From positions 1 to 64,000 of the forward strand of contig JAPLQI010000105.1 of assembly GCA_026399755.1 (NCBI GenBank): a stretch of 64,000 bases of DNA, read 5' to 3'. Made by a program: the position numbers and the translations under genes. Each line of letters begins with the position of its first letter. Position 1 is the stretch's first letter. The DNA comes from Pseudomonadota bacterium. Its GTDB lineage: Bacteria > Pseudomonadota > Gammaproteobacteria > Burkholderiales > Chitinibacteraceae. Below are positions 9,835 through 19,428 of the stretch, one piece after another. The notes below the pieces were generated by a model that saw only the letters and a program-made list of their open reading frames with translations, made no database searches and had not been told where the DNA came from.

Positions 9835-11091
9835 ATGCACCTGTCTGATTTAAAACACCTCCACGTTTCCGAACTTGTTGATATGGCTACGTCCTGCGAG
9901 ATCGACGGTGCAAACCGATTGCGTAAGCAAGATCTTGTTTTTGCCATATTAAAAACAAAAGCCAAAAAAGGCGAAAGCATTTACGGCGATGGAACATTGG
10001 AAGTATTGCCTGATGGTTTTGGATTTTTGCGAAGCCCAGATACTTCTTATTTAGCGGGTCCTGACGATATTTATGTCAGCCCTAGCCAAATTCGCCGCTT
10101 TAATCTGCACACGGGTGACACCATCGATGGCGAAATTCGTACGCCTAAAGATGGCGAACGTTACTTTGCGCTGGTTAAAGTCGATAAAGTTAATGGCGAA
10201 TCGCCAGAAAACGCAAAACATAAAATCTTATTCGAAAACTTAACGCCATTATTTCCGAATAAGCGCTTACACCTCGAGCGTGATATTCGCGCCGAAGAAA
10301 ATGTCACTGGCCGTATCATTGATTTGATCGCCCCTATTGGTAAAGGCCAGCGCGCACTTTTAGTTGCGCCACCTAAAACCGGTAAAACGGTGATGTTGCA
10401 GCATATTGCTCACGCCATTAGTGCCAATCACCCAGAAGTCATGCTGATTGTGCTCTTGATTGATGAGCGCCCTGAAGAAGTAACCGAAATGCAGCGCTCA
10501 GTGAAGGGCGAAGTGGTTTCTTCTACTTTTGATGAGCCAGCAACTCGCCACGTACAAGTGGCTGAGATGGTCATCGAAAAGGCCAAGCGCCTTGTTGAGC
10601 ACAAAAAAGACGTGGTGATTCTGCTGGATTCTATTACCCGTCTGGCTCGCGCCTACAATACCGTAGTGCCCGCTTCTGGCAAGGTATTGACAGGTGGTGT
10701 GGATGCAAATGCATTGCAGCGTCCTAAGCGCTTCTTTGGTGCGGCACGTAATATCGAAGAAGGCGGTAGCTTAACAATTATTGCTACGGCGCTAATCGAT
10801 ACTGGTAGCCGTATGGATGATGTAATTTACGAAGAATTCAAGGGTACGGGTAATAATGAAATTCACCTTGATCGTCGTATGGCTGAAAAGCGTACTTATC
10901 CTGCATTAAATGTAAATCGTTCCGGTACTCGTCGTGAAGAATTGCTAATTCAGCAAGATCAATTACAAAAGATTTGGGTTCTGCGCAAATTACTTTATCC
11001 AATGGATGATTTGGATGCGATGGAATTCTTGCTAGATAAAATCAAAGGCACCAAGAATAATATGGATTTCTTTGATTCGATGCGTCGATAA
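9835..11091 (+). CDS. rho: Transcription termination factor Rho
   Basis: Hexameric RNA-dependent ATPase that ends transcription at Rho sites. The 418-residue product has the N-terminal [18 protein letters not shown] helical domain and an RNA-binding OSB domain with GFGFLRSPD at about residues 60-70. Walker A is [11 protein letters not shown] near 180 and Walker B is [16 protein letters not shown] near 260. The Q/R-loop region is [20 protein letters not shown]. The length matches the family. Confidence 0.98.
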   Translation: MHLSDLKHLHVSELVDMATSCEIDGANRLRKQDLVFAILKTKAKKGESIYGDGTLEVLPDGFGFLRSPDTSYLAGPDDIYVSPSQIRRFNLHTGDTIDGEIRTPKDGERYFALVKVDKVNGESPENAKHKILFENLTPLFPNKRLHLERDIRAEENVTGRIIDLIAPIGKGQRALLVAPPKTGKTVMLQHIAHAISANHPEVMLIVLLIDERPEEVTEMQRSVKGEVVSSTFDEPATRHVQVAEMVIEKAKRLVEHKKDVVILLDSITRLARAYNTVVPASGKVLTGGVDANALQRPKRFFGAARNIEEGGSLTIIATALIDTGSRMDDVIYEEFKGTGNNEIHLDRRMAEKRTYPALNVNRSGTRREELLIQQDQLQKIWVLRKLLYPMDDLDAMEFLLDKIKGTKNNMDFFDSMRR

Positions 11092-11094
11092 TTA

Positions 11095-11126
11095 CAAAAG
11101 CGCAGCTTGTTCAAATTGCGCTTTTG
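11095..11126 (+). terminator. Intrinsic terminator after rho
   Basis: CAAAAGCGCA (11095-11104) pairs with TGCGCTTTTG (11117-11126) across a 12-base loop, starting three bases after the rho stop. The T-run lies inside the 3' arm. Confidence 0.7.
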
Positions 11127-11195
11127 TGCGATCATCTCGTTTTTATGGCTAGTGTTGGCACAACCCCAGCACGCTAACAAGTAAAGGGAAGTAAA

Positions 11196-11453
11196 ATGAA
11201 AGATGGTATTCACCCAGAATATAAAGACGTTGTATTTCACGACACAGCGGCTGATTTCAAATTTATGAGTCGTTCTACTCTGACAGCTAAACAAACTATC
11301 GTTTGGACTGACGGCAAAGAATACCCACTGGTTAAGCTGGATATTTCTTCGGAATCACACCCATTCTACACCGGCAAACAAAAGATCGTGGACACTGCTG
11401 GTCGTATCGACAAGTTCCGTCAGAAATACAGCATGTACGGCAGCAAGGAATAA
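11196..11453 (+). CDS. rpmE2: 50S ribosomal protein L31, type B
   Basis: Ribosomal large-subunit protein of 85 residues. [17 protein letters not shown] begins it and [25 protein letters not shown] ends it, both typical of L31. It lacks the zinc-binding cysteines of the C+ form, so it is the C- (type B) paralogue, which in many bacteria replaces the zinc form under zinc limitation. AAGGGAAG precedes the ATG. No Zur site was recognised upstream. Confidence 0.96.
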   Translation: MKDGIHPEYKDVVFHDTAADFKFMSRSTLTAKQTIVWTDGKEYPLVKLDISSESHPFYTGKQKIVDTAGRIDKFRQKYSMYGSKE

Positions 11454-11472
11454 TTGTTCCTGCTCAGTATCT

Positions 11473-11501
11473 AAAAAAGGCAGCCACGCGCTGCCTTTTT
11501 T
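11473..11501 (+). terminator. Intrinsic terminator after rpmE2
   Basis: AAAAAAGGCAGC (11473-11484) pairs with GCTGCC plus a T-run (11490-11501) over the loop CACGC, a textbook Rho-independent terminator. Confidence 0.93.
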
Positions 11502-11569
11502 GCATTTAAATATTACCTTTAAATATTCAATCATCTTTATTAGATTTCTGCTGGTCTTGGGTAAATACC

Positions 11570-13195
11570 ATGTTGACTTATATTCCTCCTCTTGAGCGCG
11601 AGCCACTTCCTGCTGGTGCAGAAAAGCCATGGCTATTGTTACTGCTTTGCTTGGTTTGGTTGTTGCCAGGCTTGATCGGTCATGATCCATGGAAGCCGGA
11701 CGAGGTGGAAACGGCGGCGGTAATCAAGCAGTTTATGCAAGGGGCTTATTGGTCAGTGCCGCAGTTTGCAGGCCAACCTTATTTAGAGCACGCACCTTTA
11801 TATTATTGGAGCGCGGCACTTTTTGCGTGGCCTCTGCAAAAGCTGGGTATGGCAGTGCATGATGCGGCCCGCTTAACGACCGGTATTTGGATGGCGCTCG
11901 CTTTGTGGGGGCTGGGGCTAGCAGGGCGCGAGTTATATGGTCGTCGCTATGGCCGTGTGGCTGTGATTACCTTGATTGGCTGCATTGGCTTGATTATTTG
12001 GGGCCACCATTTATCCCCTCAAGTTTTGGTCTTGGCTGGGTTTGCTTGGCATATTTATGCTTTAGCTTATGCTTTACGCCAACCATTACGGGCGGGCTTG
12101 CTGCTGGGCTTGGCATGGCTATTGCTGCTTTTAGGTGGTAATTGGGCTGAGTTTATTTTGGCTCTGACATCGGCTTTGATGTTATTTCTATTTAAGCCTT
12201 GGAGAAATACCTCCTATGGCGTGAGTTTATTGTCTGCTTTGGTTATTGCCGTTCCACTGAGCGCAATCTGGCCTATCGATCTTTATCAGCATGCCAGGCC
12301 GGTCTTTGATTTGTGGATTAATCAGTATGCGTTCGGGCCTTTTGGTGGTGTAGCTGATTTCAAGGCTTTTCATGCCTTTGGTTTTTTTTCCTCGATTGTC
12401 CTGTGGTTTGCTTGGCCCGCTTTACCTCTCGCGATATGGGGCTTATGGGCGAATCGCCATCAGCTGATTCAGCCTAAAATGCTTTTGCCTAGCGTGTTAC
12501 TGCTTCTGCATGTACTTTGGTTTGTGATGGCGGGAGATGCACGGGAATCGCATGCACTGATCGTCTTATTGCCCCTGTCTATTTTGGCGGCGAGTGGTGT
12601 AGATGATTTGCGCCGTGGCGCGGCTCAAGCGCTGAACTGGTTTGGCCTAATGACGTTTGGCCTATTCACTGGATTGTTATGGCTAGGTTGGCTGGCGGTG
12701 CATACCGGTGTACCGACAGGTATGGCTAGAACCCTACGGGAAGCAAGCCCAGCTTATCAAGCCCAATGGGATGGCTTGGGGATTGTCTTTGCGCTTGGCT
12801 TAACGGTGATTTGGGGTATCGTCATTGCCCGTAAACGCCCACCAGGGCGTTTGGCAGTGACAAACTGGGCGTGTGGCGTCACCTTGATCTGGGGGGTGCT
12901 CATTAGCCTGTGGCAGCCGTGGTTGGACGCACAAAAAAGCTACCGTGATGTTTCGTATTCTTTGCGTGATGCCATGAAGGAGCAGAAGGGTTGCATTGAT
13001 GGGCGAAATATTCCCTCGGCGCCTCTAGCATCATTTGAGTATTTTGCTGGGATTACGCTGTTGCAAGGGAGTAGGGCTGAATCTTGCCCTCTGCGGATGA
13101 CGATTGGTGGTGAGCCCTTGGGGAGTACGGTGTTATGGCGGGGTAATCGTGCTGGGGAGCGCAAAGAATCTTTCTCTCTGATTACAGTGCAATAA
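11570..13195 (+). CDS. PMT/GT39-like integral membrane glycosyltransferase
   Basis: A 541-residue protein with about a dozen hydrophobic segments. The motif HDPWKPDE (around residue 40) matches the DPWxxDE-type luminal loop of PMT/ArnT-family enzymes. These transfer sugars from polyprenyl-phosphate carriers to lipids or proteins on the periplasmic face. HAPLYYW further on also fits. The acceptor cannot be told from sequence. It stands alone, between the rpmE2 terminator and a 3' hairpin. ArnT itself is not claimed, since no arn genes are nearby. Confidence 0.75.
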   Translation: MLTYIPPLEREPLPAGAEKPWLLLLLCLVWLLPGLIGHDPWKPDEVETAAVIKQFMQGAYWSVPQFAGQPYLEHAPLYYWSAALFAWPLQKLGMAVHDAARLTTGIWMALALWGLGLAGRELYGRRYGRVAVITLIGCIGLIIWGHHLSPQVLVLAGFAWHIYALAYALRQPLRAGLLLGLAWLLLLLGGNWAEFILALTSALMLFLFKPWRNTSYGVSLLSALVIAVPLSAIWPIDLYQHARPVFDLWINQYAFGPFGGVADFKAFHAFGFFSSIVLWFAWPALPLAIWGLWANRHQLIQPKMLLPSVLLLLHVLWFVMAGDARESHALIVLLPLSILAASGVDDLRRGAAQALNWFGLMTFGLFTGLLWLGWLAVHTGVPTGMARTLREASPAYQAQWDGLGIVFALGLTVIWGIVIARKRPPGRLAVTNWACGVTLIWGVLISLWQPWLDAQKSYRDVSYSLRDAMKEQKGCIDGRNIPSAPLASFEYFAGITLLQGSRAESCPLRMTIGGEPLGSTVLWRGNRAGERKESFSLITVQ

Positions 13196-13200
13196 TAAAA

Positions 13201-13228
13201 AAGGATCGCTTTGTGATAAGCGATCCTT
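13201..13228. terminator. Bidirectional-type hairpin terminator
   Basis: AAGGATCGCT (13201-13210) pairs with AGCGATCCTT (13219-13228) over an 8-base loop, right after the glycosyltransferase stop. A-rich and T-rich flanks allow use by the convergent small gene as well. Confidence 0.8.
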
Positions 13229-13262
13229 TAGTTTTTGTGCGGGATTTTGTATTGTGTTTGCG

Positions 13263-13436
13263 TTATTGTTTTGTTGTTTTCGCTATATTTTTTAAATGAG
13301 CCGCAGTATCTTCAGTGACTTTGCGACGAACATAGAAAAAAATATAGAGGGCCATGCCTAAAACAAAGCAAATTGTGAATAGGCTTAAAAGGCCGATATC
13401 AGAAGTAAACAGCGCTTGTAGTGGTGTGTTTTCCAT
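13263..13436 (-). CDS. Small DUF3149-type membrane protein
   Basis: A 57-residue protein with the segment TSDIGLLSLFTICFVLGMALYIFFYVRRKV, one membrane helix followed by a basic patch, and a soluble Lys-rich tail. This fits the DUF3149 pattern of small beta/gammaproteobacterial membrane proteins, whose function is unknown. The start is set at the ATG preceded by GGAG with a 6-base spacing; an upstream ATG would overlap that ribosome-binding site. It is convergent with the glycosyltransferase. Confidence 0.75.
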   Translation of the reverse strand: MENTPLQALFTSDIGLLSLFTICFVLGMALYIFFYVRRKVTEDTAAHLKNIAKTTKQ

Positions 13437-13535
13437 GATGATCTCCATCTCTGTATATATCGCTATATAAAAGCAAATGGGGATGGAGGGTGTTGACGTA
13501 TATCAAATTTATTATGTCTACATCATTTATTTTTC

Positions 13536-15380
13536 TTACTCGGTTTTCTTACTGTAAATCACTGTTTGATTTCTACCTTCATTTTTTGCTTGATAAAGAG
13601 CTAAATCTGCTCGTTTAAGAATCTGGTCAATTTTTTGATCATCAGCGCATAAGGTACTCACTCCAATACTGGCAGTAAACTGCAATGTTTGTTGATTGGG
13701 TAATACAATGCGCTGTGCTTCAATACGTTGCCTTAAACGCTCGGCAACGGGAAAGCCTTTTTCTAAATCAGTTTCTGGTAACAAAATAGCAAACTCTTCG
13801 CCACCTATACGGCCAATAATATCGATATCCCGCAGTGTGGAGCGACAAAGCTCAGCCAAGCTTTGAATCGCTTTATCCCCTATATCATGGCCCCAATTGT
13901 CATTAATACGCTTAAAATGATCGATATCGAGCATGATAACCAACAAGGGTTGCTGATTGCGCTTAGCCCGCGCAATTTCATGATTGGCCTGCTCGGTAAA
14001 ATAAGCACGATTAAATAGCCCTGATAGGCTATCAATGGTGGCGCGGTGTTGCAGATCGGTCTCTAATTGTTTTTTTATAGTGATATCACTAATTCCAATC
14101 ATCAGAGTAGTGGATTGCGATGTTTCACTTATCGACATGGAGAGGCTGCCCCAGAAAGGCTGGCCATTTTTACGCTGTAGCACCACTTCAATATTATGCT
14201 GGTCTTGTCCTGCTTGTGTTTTATTAACCTGATCCATAAAGTTGAGTTTAGATTTATATAATTCAAAAGCGCGCTGCGATAAAGCCCCTGCTTGTGTTTG
14301 ATCGAATAATTCTGCGGCCTGATGATTGATGTAGGTAATAAAGTAATCCGGCATGCGGGCTAAAACAATCGCTACTGGGCTGGTTTCTATCATTTGCCTA
14401 AAACGCGCTTCGCTTGCATTTAAATGGTTTTCTTTTTTATGTAGATTTTGAGTTAAACGATGCGAACGCCAAAAGAAATAACACATCAGTAATGCCATAA
14501 TCAGCAGTGTGCCGCCACCTAATAAATAATAGAGCGTGTTGCTTCGCCAAAGCAATAAATAATCATCAGAAGATGCGTTGACGATCACAATAAAAGAAGT
14601 GTCTTTTATTAAATAGTAGCTGCTGATACTTTGATTTTTTTCGGTGTGGTTAATTAATACGCTATTTTCTTTGCCTGCCATTAAACTTTTGAGGCTGGCC
14701 TCGTCTATGGCTAAAATGGCTGCATTGGCTGGGTATTTTGCAAGTATATTTTTATTTTGATCAATAATTTGCACGCTGCCGTGCTTTCCTAAATGCAGTT
14801 TACTTAATAGATCATCTAAATAATTGCGGGTCATACTGGCAACAATCAGCCCGGAAAATTCGGCTGTGAGTGATTCAATCCGCCTTGCCACCACAATGCC
14901 TGTGTTTTGGCTATGGCTAGCAAGGCGGGCATAAATTCGTTCTTGGTAACGATTGTTACGAATGAGTTGAAAATAAGCATTATCCATTAACTGCCCATTG
15001 CTTGGCGTATCCAAAGCGCGATGGGTGATGCTGCTATTGCTGCTCACTAGGACGATATTGTCAGCTTGATGAATTTGCAGCAGTTTATCTAATAAAATAT
15101 TTTGTAATTCTGTATTGCGGCTATGACCTAGCTCTGCATTCATTAGATCTTGAGGGTTAATTCGATCGCTTAAATCTTTAAGGACAATATCTATTTCTCT
15201 TAATGCGCCACTAATTTTGTGGGCAACTTCGCTGGATTGGTGGGCGGCGCCCAAGCGAGCACGCTGCACTTCAACTTTATAAGAGCTATTGACTTGATAG
15301 GCTAGAATAAAAATCATCCCTAGACCAAATAGCATGGCAAGTAGGGTGATAAAAGCAGATTGGCGTGTGGTCCAGTTCAT
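13536..15380 (-). CDS. Membrane diguanylate cyclase (Cache-PAS-GGDEF)
   Basis: Synthesises cyclic di-GMP from two GTP. The order in 614 residues is: a transmembrane helix (about 10-30), a periplasmic Cache-like sensor (30-280), a second helix (about 285-305), a PAS domain (about 325-440) and a GGDEF domain (about 450-610). The active site reads GRIGGEEF, an intact GG[D/E]EF. RDID lies exactly five residues upstream and fits the product-inhibition I-site (RxxD). It follows the YajQ-family gene by 40 bases and a hairpin occupies its leader. Confidence 0.93.
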   Translation of the reverse strand: MNWTTRQSAFITLLAMLFGLGMIFILAYQVNSSYKVEVQRARLGAAHQSSEVAHKISGALREIDIVLKDLSDRINPQDLMNAELGHSRNTELQNILLDKLLQIHQADNIVLVSSNSSITHRALDTPSNGQLMDNAYFQLIRNNRYQERIYARLASHSQNTGIVVARRIESLTAEFSGLIVASMTRNYLDDLLSKLHLGKHGSVQIIDQNKNILAKYPANAAILAIDEASLKSLMAGKENSVLINHTEKNQSISSYYLIKDTSFIVIVNASSDDYLLLWRSNTLYYLLGGGTLLIMALLMCYFFWRSHRLTQNLHKKENHLNASEARFRQMIETSPVAIVLARMPDYFITYINHQAAELFDQTQAGALSQRAFELYKSKLNFMDQVNKTQAGQDQHNIEVVLQRKNGQPFWGSLSMSISETSQSTTLMIGISDITIKKQLETDLQHRATIDSLSGLFNRAYFTEQANHEIARAKRNQQPLLVIMLDIDHFKRINDNWGHDIGDKAIQSLAELCRSTLRDIDIIGRIGGEEFAILLPETDLEKGFPVAERLRQRIEAQRIVLPNQQTLQFTASIGVSTLCADDQKIDQILKRADLALYQAKNEGRNQTVIYSKKTE

Positions 15381-15385
15381 GGCGT

Positions 15386-15407
15386 GGGCGGCAATGATGT
15401 GCCGCCC
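15386..15407 (-). promoter_or_regulatory. Hairpin over the leader of the diguanylate cyclase gene
   Basis: GGGCGGCA (15386-15393) and TGCCGCCC (15400-15407) form a perfect 8-bp stem with a 6-base loop. The structure ends five bases before the start codon at 15380, where a ribosome-binding site would be expected, and no Shine-Dalgarno sequence is visible. It could be an attenuator after yajQ or a translational block. Confidence 0.5.
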
Positions 15408-15420
15408 TGATCCTCAAGTA

Positions 15421-15915
15421 TTAGTCGCGGAAATTCTGATATTGCAGCGGGAAGTCAGTAATTGATTTACGCATTAGGGCGATCACTTCCTGCAAGATAT
15501 CGCGTTTAGCGCCCGTTACACGTACGGTATCGCCTTGAATGGCGGTTTGCACTTTAAGTTTTTCATCTTTAATCAGCTTGATGATTTTCTTGGCTAAATC
15601 TTGATCAATCCCCGCCTTGATTTTCATTTCCAGCTTTACTTTGTTACCAGATATTTTTTGCACTTCGCCACTTTCTAGGCGCTTGCTGCTATCGGCTTCT
15701 TTTTTCTCTAAGGCCGGAAATAGAATATCTTTAATTTGATCAAGCTGCGCATTGGAATCGCCATGCAGGGTGATGGTTTCATCTTTTTCGTTTAAATCGA
15801 CTTTGGCGCTAGTGCCTTTAAAGTCAAAACGGTTATTGATTACGCGATCAACGGCATCGATGGCATTTTTAAGGGCAACCATATCGAGTTCAGAGCTAAT
15901 ATCGAAAGAAGGCAC
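15421..15915 (-). CDS. yajQ: YajQ/DUF520-family nucleotide-binding protein
   Basis: A 164-residue protein with the family start MPSFDISSELDMVALKNAIDA and NRFDFKGT, and the end ITDFPLQYQNFRD. YajQ proteins have two ferredoxin-like folds. Some members (for example in Xanthomonas) bind cyclic di-GMP and act with transcription factors. Its place directly upstream of a diguanylate cyclase on the same strand suggests a shared signalling role, which is an inference only. Confidence 0.95.
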   Translation of the reverse strand: MPSFDISSELDMVALKNAIDAVDRVINNRFDFKGTSAKVDLNEKDETITLHGDSNAQLDQIKDILFPALEKKEADSSKRLESGEVQKISGNKVKLEMKIKAGIDQDLAKKIIKLIKDEKLKVQTAIQGDTVRVTGAKRDILQEVIALMRKSITDFPLQYQNFRD

Positions 15916-15968
15916 GGGCTTCTCCTTTTTGTAAGTAGTAAATTAAATCTATTTATGAATTTTGCTAT

Positions 15969-16280
15969 TTAAGCAAAATGACAAACATAATGCAGTGTTT
16001 CTAGCGTTTCAATGGCAAAACTAGAGTTGGCGGGCACATTAAAGCTTTGACCTGCAGTATAGGAAGTGGCCTCAGATTCACCAGCCAATTTTACGTGGCA
16101 AAGGCCTGCGACGATTTCCATGATTTCTGCTGCACCCGTGTTAAAAGTAAGCGTTGATGGCAGAATAACACCGACCGATTTCTTTTCGCCACCGGCTAAA
16201 ATAAGGGTGTGCGATACACATAGACCGCCGAAATAAACATTGCCTTGCTTGAGCACAGATACATTATCGAATTGGGACAT
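15969..16280 (-). CDS. ppnP: Pyrimidine/purine nucleoside phosphorylase PpnP
   Basis: A 103-residue single-domain cupin that cleaves nucleosides with phosphate. Family signatures are MSQFDNVSVLKQGNVYFGG at the start, GVILPSTLTFNTGAAEIMEIV in the middle and GQSFNVPANSSFAIE near the end. The length matches the DUF1255/YaiE family. It lies between a small membrane protein gene and yajQ, all on the minus strand. Confidence 0.93.
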   Translation of the reverse strand: MSQFDNVSVLKQGNVYFGGLCVSHTLILAGGEKKSVGVILPSTLTFNTGAAEIMEIVAGLCHVKLAGESEATSYTAGQSFNVPANSSFAIETLETLHYVCHFA

Positions 16281-16292
16281 AGAGAGTTCTCT

Positions 16293-16514
16293 TTATTTTT
16301 GAATGACTTCGGTGAGCACGGTTTTAATAATAAAGCCAAATACGCCAAACCCCAGTGTGAAGAATAAAACTAAGGATCCGTATTTTCCGGCTTTAGAATC
16401 TGCCGCTAATCGATAAACAATAAATCCCATATAGATAATGAGGGCTGTACAGAGGATGGATACCGATAGCGTGGCGAAGGTTTCCTCTGATATATTTTTG
16501 AGCGCCTCAAGCAT
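16293..16514 (-). CDS. Small DUF2788-type membrane protein
   Basis: A 73-residue protein with two hydrophobic helices (about residues 15-38 and 48-68). Between them lies YRLAADSKAGKYGSLVLFF, resembling the DUF2788 family of short proteobacterial membrane proteins of unknown function. The start at 16514 is preceded by AAGGAA at good spacing. An in-frame ATG 24 bases upstream would include that site. It ends 12 bases before ppnP. Confidence 0.72.
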   Translation of the reverse strand: MLEALKNISEETFATLSVSILCTALIIYMGFIVYRLAADSKAGKYGSLVLFFTLGFGVFGFIIKTVLTEVIQK

Positions 16515-16537
16515 AATGGTTTCCTTTTTTTGATGCA

Positions 16538-16562
16538 CAAAGCCGGCAGCGAGCCGGCTTTG
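16538..16562. terminator. Hairpin downstream of argG
   Basis: CAAAGCCGGC (16538-16547) pairs with GCCGGCTTTG (16553-16562) over a 5-base loop, 18 bases beyond the argG stop. The stronger T-tract is on the plus strand. For argG the 3' arm ends in CTTTG only, so it is a plausible but not ideal argG terminator. Confidence 0.65.
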
Positions 16563-16580
16563 TTTTTAGCTAATGTAGAT

Positions 16581-17795
16581 TCACTTGCGTAGTTTGGCTG
16601 CAATTCTCATACGCAATGCATTCAGTTTAATAAAGCCCGCTGCATCAGCTTGATTATAAGCCCCACCGTCGTCTTCAAAGGTGGCAATGTTGGCGTCAAA
16701 CAGTGATTCTTTAGAGTCACGCCCCACCACAATGACATTGCCTTTGTAGAGCTTGACGCGTACCCAGCCATTTACATGGGCTTGGCTGGCGTCAATCATG
16801 CCTTGCAGCATCAGGCGTTCAGGCGCCCACCAGTAGCCATTGTAAATCAGGCTGGCGTATTTAGGCATCAGCTCGTCTTTAAGGTGAGCGACTTCTCGAT
16901 CGAGGCAGATCGATTCAATGGCGCGGTGAGCCTTAAGCATAATCGTGCCACCTGGTGTTTCGTAGCAGCCACGGCTCTTCATGCCCACAAAACGGTTTTC
17001 GACTAAATCAAGGCGGCCAATGCCGTGCTTGCCGCCAAGTTTATTCAGTGTGGCCAGTACGGTAGCAGGGCTCATCTTCACGCCGTTAATGCCGACGATA
17101 TCGCCATTTTCGTACTCAAGCTCTACATACTCAGCAGCGTCTGGCGCTTGTTCTGGGCTAACCGACCATAACCACATATCTTCTTCTGGCTCGGCGGCTG
17201 GGTTTTCCAGTACTTGGCCTTCGTAAGAGATATGCAATAGATTGGCATCCATGGAGTAAGGGCTGCCGCCGTTCTTTTTCTTGGCGATATCAATGCCGTG
17301 CTTTTCGGCGTAATCCAGCAGTTTTTCACGGCTGTTTAAATCCCACTCACGCCATGGCGCAATCACTTTAATGTCTGGACGCAGGGCGTAATAGCCTAGC
17401 TCGAAGCGAACTTGATCGTTGCCTTTGCCTGTGGCGCCGTGGCTAACGGAATCTGCGCCAGTTAGATTGGCAATTTCAATTTGACGCTTGGCAATCAGTG
17501 GGCGAGCAATGGATGTGCCCAGCAGGTATTCGCCTTCGTAAACAGTGTTGGCGCGGAACATGGGGAATACAAAGTCACGCACAAATTCTTCGCGCAAATC
17601 ATCAATAAAAATATTTTCTGGCTTAATGCCAAATTGCACCGCTTTTTGGCGGGCAGGCTCAAGCTCTTCGCCTTGGCCCAGGTCTGCGGTAAATGTCACC
17701 ACTTCGCATTGATATGTATCTTGCAACCACTTCAGAATTACCGAGGTATCGAGGCCACCGGAGTAGGCAAGAACCACTTTTTTTACATCAGACAT
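16581..17795 (-). CDS. argG: Argininosuccinate synthase ArgG
   Basis: Joins citrulline and aspartate with ATP to give argininosuccinate, the penultimate step of arginine synthesis. The N-terminal ATP pyrophosphatase loop is [26 protein letters not shown] and [13 protein letters not shown] are further family motifs. The length of 404 residues matches the short (non-enteric) class. ATG 17795 has TTGGAG upstream; the open frame extends 36 codons further without homologous sequence. argF lies about 700 bases upstream on the same strand. Confidence 0.97.
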   Translation of the reverse strand: MSDVKKVVLAYSGGLDTSVILKWLQDTYQCEVVTFTADLGQGEELEPARQKAVQFGIKPENIFIDDLREEFVRDFVFPMFRANTVYEGEYLLGTSIARPLIAKRQIEIANLTGADSVSHGATGKGNDQVRFELGYYALRPDIKVIAPWREWDLNSREKLLDYAEKHGIDIAKKKNGGSPYSMDANLLHISYEGQVLENPAAEPEEDMWLWSVSPEQAPDAAEYVELEYENGDIVGINGVKMSPATVLATLNKLGGKHGIGRLDLVENRFVGMKSRGCYETPGGTIMLKAHRAIESICLDREVAHLKDELMPKYASLIYNGYWWAPERLMLQGMIDASQAHVNGWVRVKLYKGNVIVVGRDSKESLFDANIATFEDDGGAYNQADAAGFIKLNALRMRIAAKLRK

Positions 17796-17824
17796 GAGAA
17801 CTCCAAGAGGGGGAGAGGCAAGGA

Positions 17825-18445
17825 TTAGTGAATAAGAGCAAGCCGCGCACCAAAACTGATGAAAAGCACACCGGTTAAGCGAGCCAGCCAACGGCCCAGC
17901 CACTGTTTGCCTGCTAGTCGCCTAGAAAGGCCGGCACCAGCAAAAATTAAAAAGGTCAGATAAGCCAAACTTACGGCTTGTACGATCATGCCAAGTACTA
18001 CAAAAGTCAGTGGAATCCGTTCATAAGTCGGGTCCACAAACTGGGGAAAGAATGCCATAAAAAACAAGATTGCTTTTACATTTACCAGCGAAATAGACAA
18101 AGCTTGCTTGTAAATATGCCCAGACGCTACTTTGGTGGGGGTCTCGCTGGCGGCTTGTGATGTTGGCAGCAGCATTTTAATACCCATCCACGCTAAATAA
18201 GCAGCGCCTACGTAACGAACCATATCAAAGGCTGCAGGATGAGTACGCATTAAAGAAGCTACACCCACACTGGCCAATAACATCAGGATGAAATCACCCG
18301 TCACAATACCTGCAGCTGCCGCATAGCCAGCACGTACACCCTGCTTGGCAGCTACAGTCAATGCAAAAATCGAGTTTGGCCCCGGCAATAAAATAATAAA
18401 GATTGTGCCGAGCAAGTAGCTGCTTAAATCAGTAATGCCAAACAT
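17825..18445 (-). CDS. leuE: LysE/RhtB-family amino acid exporter, LeuE-like
   Basis: A 206-residue inner-membrane exporter with about six hydrophobic helices. The family motif [28 protein letters not shown] lies near residues 20-47, and [18 protein letters not shown] in the second half. The overall pattern resembles the leucine exporter LeuE more than LysE, but substrate assignment by eye is uncertain. It sits between argF and argG, so a link to arginine-related export is possible. Confidence 0.75.
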   Translation of the reverse strand: MFGITDLSSYLLGTIFIILLPGPNSIFALTVAAKQGVRAGYAAAAGIVTGDFILMLLASVGVASLMRTHPAAFDMVRYVGAAYLAWMGIKMLLPTSQAASETPTKVASGHIYKQALSISLVNVKAILFFMAFFPQFVDPTYERIPLTFVVLGMIVQAVSLAYLTFLIFAGAGLSRRLAGKQWLGRWLARLTGVLFISFGARLALIH

Positions 18446-18513
18446 TAAGGGTAATCCTGTGTTACGGGGCTGAAAATAAGCAGTTTGTGCCCATTTCTGG
18501 GTAATAAACCAAC

Positions 18514-19428
18514 TTAACCCTCTACTTTACCCAGTAATAGGTATTCAATCACTGCTTTTTGCGTATGCATGCGATTTTCTGCCTCATCCCACACTACCGA
18601 TTGCGGGCCATCGATCACTTCAGGATCAACTTCTTCACCGCGATGAGCTGGTAGGCAGTGCATAAACATGGCGTTTGCCTTGGCTTGCAGCATCACTTTT
18701 TCGCTGACTTTATAGTGCAAAAAGTCTTTTCTGCGTTGCAGTGTTTCGCGCTCAAATCCCATGGAAGTGCAAACGTCGGTGGTGACGATGTCAGCATCTC
18801 GGGCGGCTTGATAAGGATCGTAAAAGGTTTCGAAATGCTCGATCCCGTACTTTTGGCCATCTAGGACGGTCATTTCATAGCCGCGCGGGCAGGCTTGATT
18901 AAGCTTGAAGTTAAAGATTTTTGCCGCTTGCAGCCAGGTGCGGGAGATATTATTGCTGTCTCCAATCCAAGCCACTGTCTTGCCTTCGATCGAGCCATTT
19001 TTTTCGATATAAGTAAAGATATCGGCCAAAATTTGGCATGGATGATATTCATTGGTTAGCCCGTTAATCACAGGGACTAAAGAATTATCGGCAAAACGCT
19101 CAACAATGCTTTGCTCAAAAGTCCGAACCATCACGATATTGGTCATGCGGCTAATCACTTTTGCCACATCTTCGATCGGCTCGCCACGACCTAGCTGGGT
19201 ATCTTTGGATTGCAAAAACATCGCATGGCCACCAAATTGCGCCATACCGGCTTCAAAAGAAACACGGGTACGGGTCGACGATTTTTCAAAGATCATGGCT
19301 AAAACTTTGCCAATCAGCGGCTGGTAAAGCTCGCCTGCGGCTAGTTTTGCTTTAAGAACGGCGGCGCGTTTGAATAGATATTCATATTCTTCGCGGGTGA
19401 AATCAGTAAATTGCAGATAATGGCGCAT
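18514..19428 (-). CDS. argF: Ornithine carbamoyltransferase ArgF
   Basis: Makes citrulline from ornithine and carbamoyl phosphate. The carbamoyl-phosphate site is FEKSSTRTRVSFEAGM (about residues 49-64), and the ornithine-site motif is MFMHCLPAHRGEEV near 260. The product has 304 residues, typical of the anabolic enzyme. It starts MRHYLQFTDFTREEY. Together with argG it covers two consecutive steps of the pathway. Confidence 0.97.
   Translation of the reverse strand: MRHYLQFTDFTREEYEYLFKRAAVLKAKLAAGELYQPLIGKVLAMIFEKSSTRTRVSFEAGMAQFGGHAMFLQSKDTQLGRGEPIEDVAKVISRMTNIVMVRTFEQSIVERFADNSLVPVINGLTNEYHPCQILADIFTYIEKNGSIEGKTVAWIGDSNNISRTWLQAAKIFNFKLNQACPRGYEMTVLDGQKYGIEHFETFYDPYQAARDADIVTTDVCTSMGFERETLQRRKDFLHYKVSEKVMLQAKANAMFMHCLPAHRGEEVDPEVIDGPQSVVWDEAENRMHTQKAVIEYLLLGKVEG

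Noticed and set aside
11570-13195. Calling the PMT-type glycosyltransferase ArnT
   Set aside because: Only the general PMT loop motif is seen; no arnBCADEF genes are adjacent, so the lipid A-specific name is not supported.
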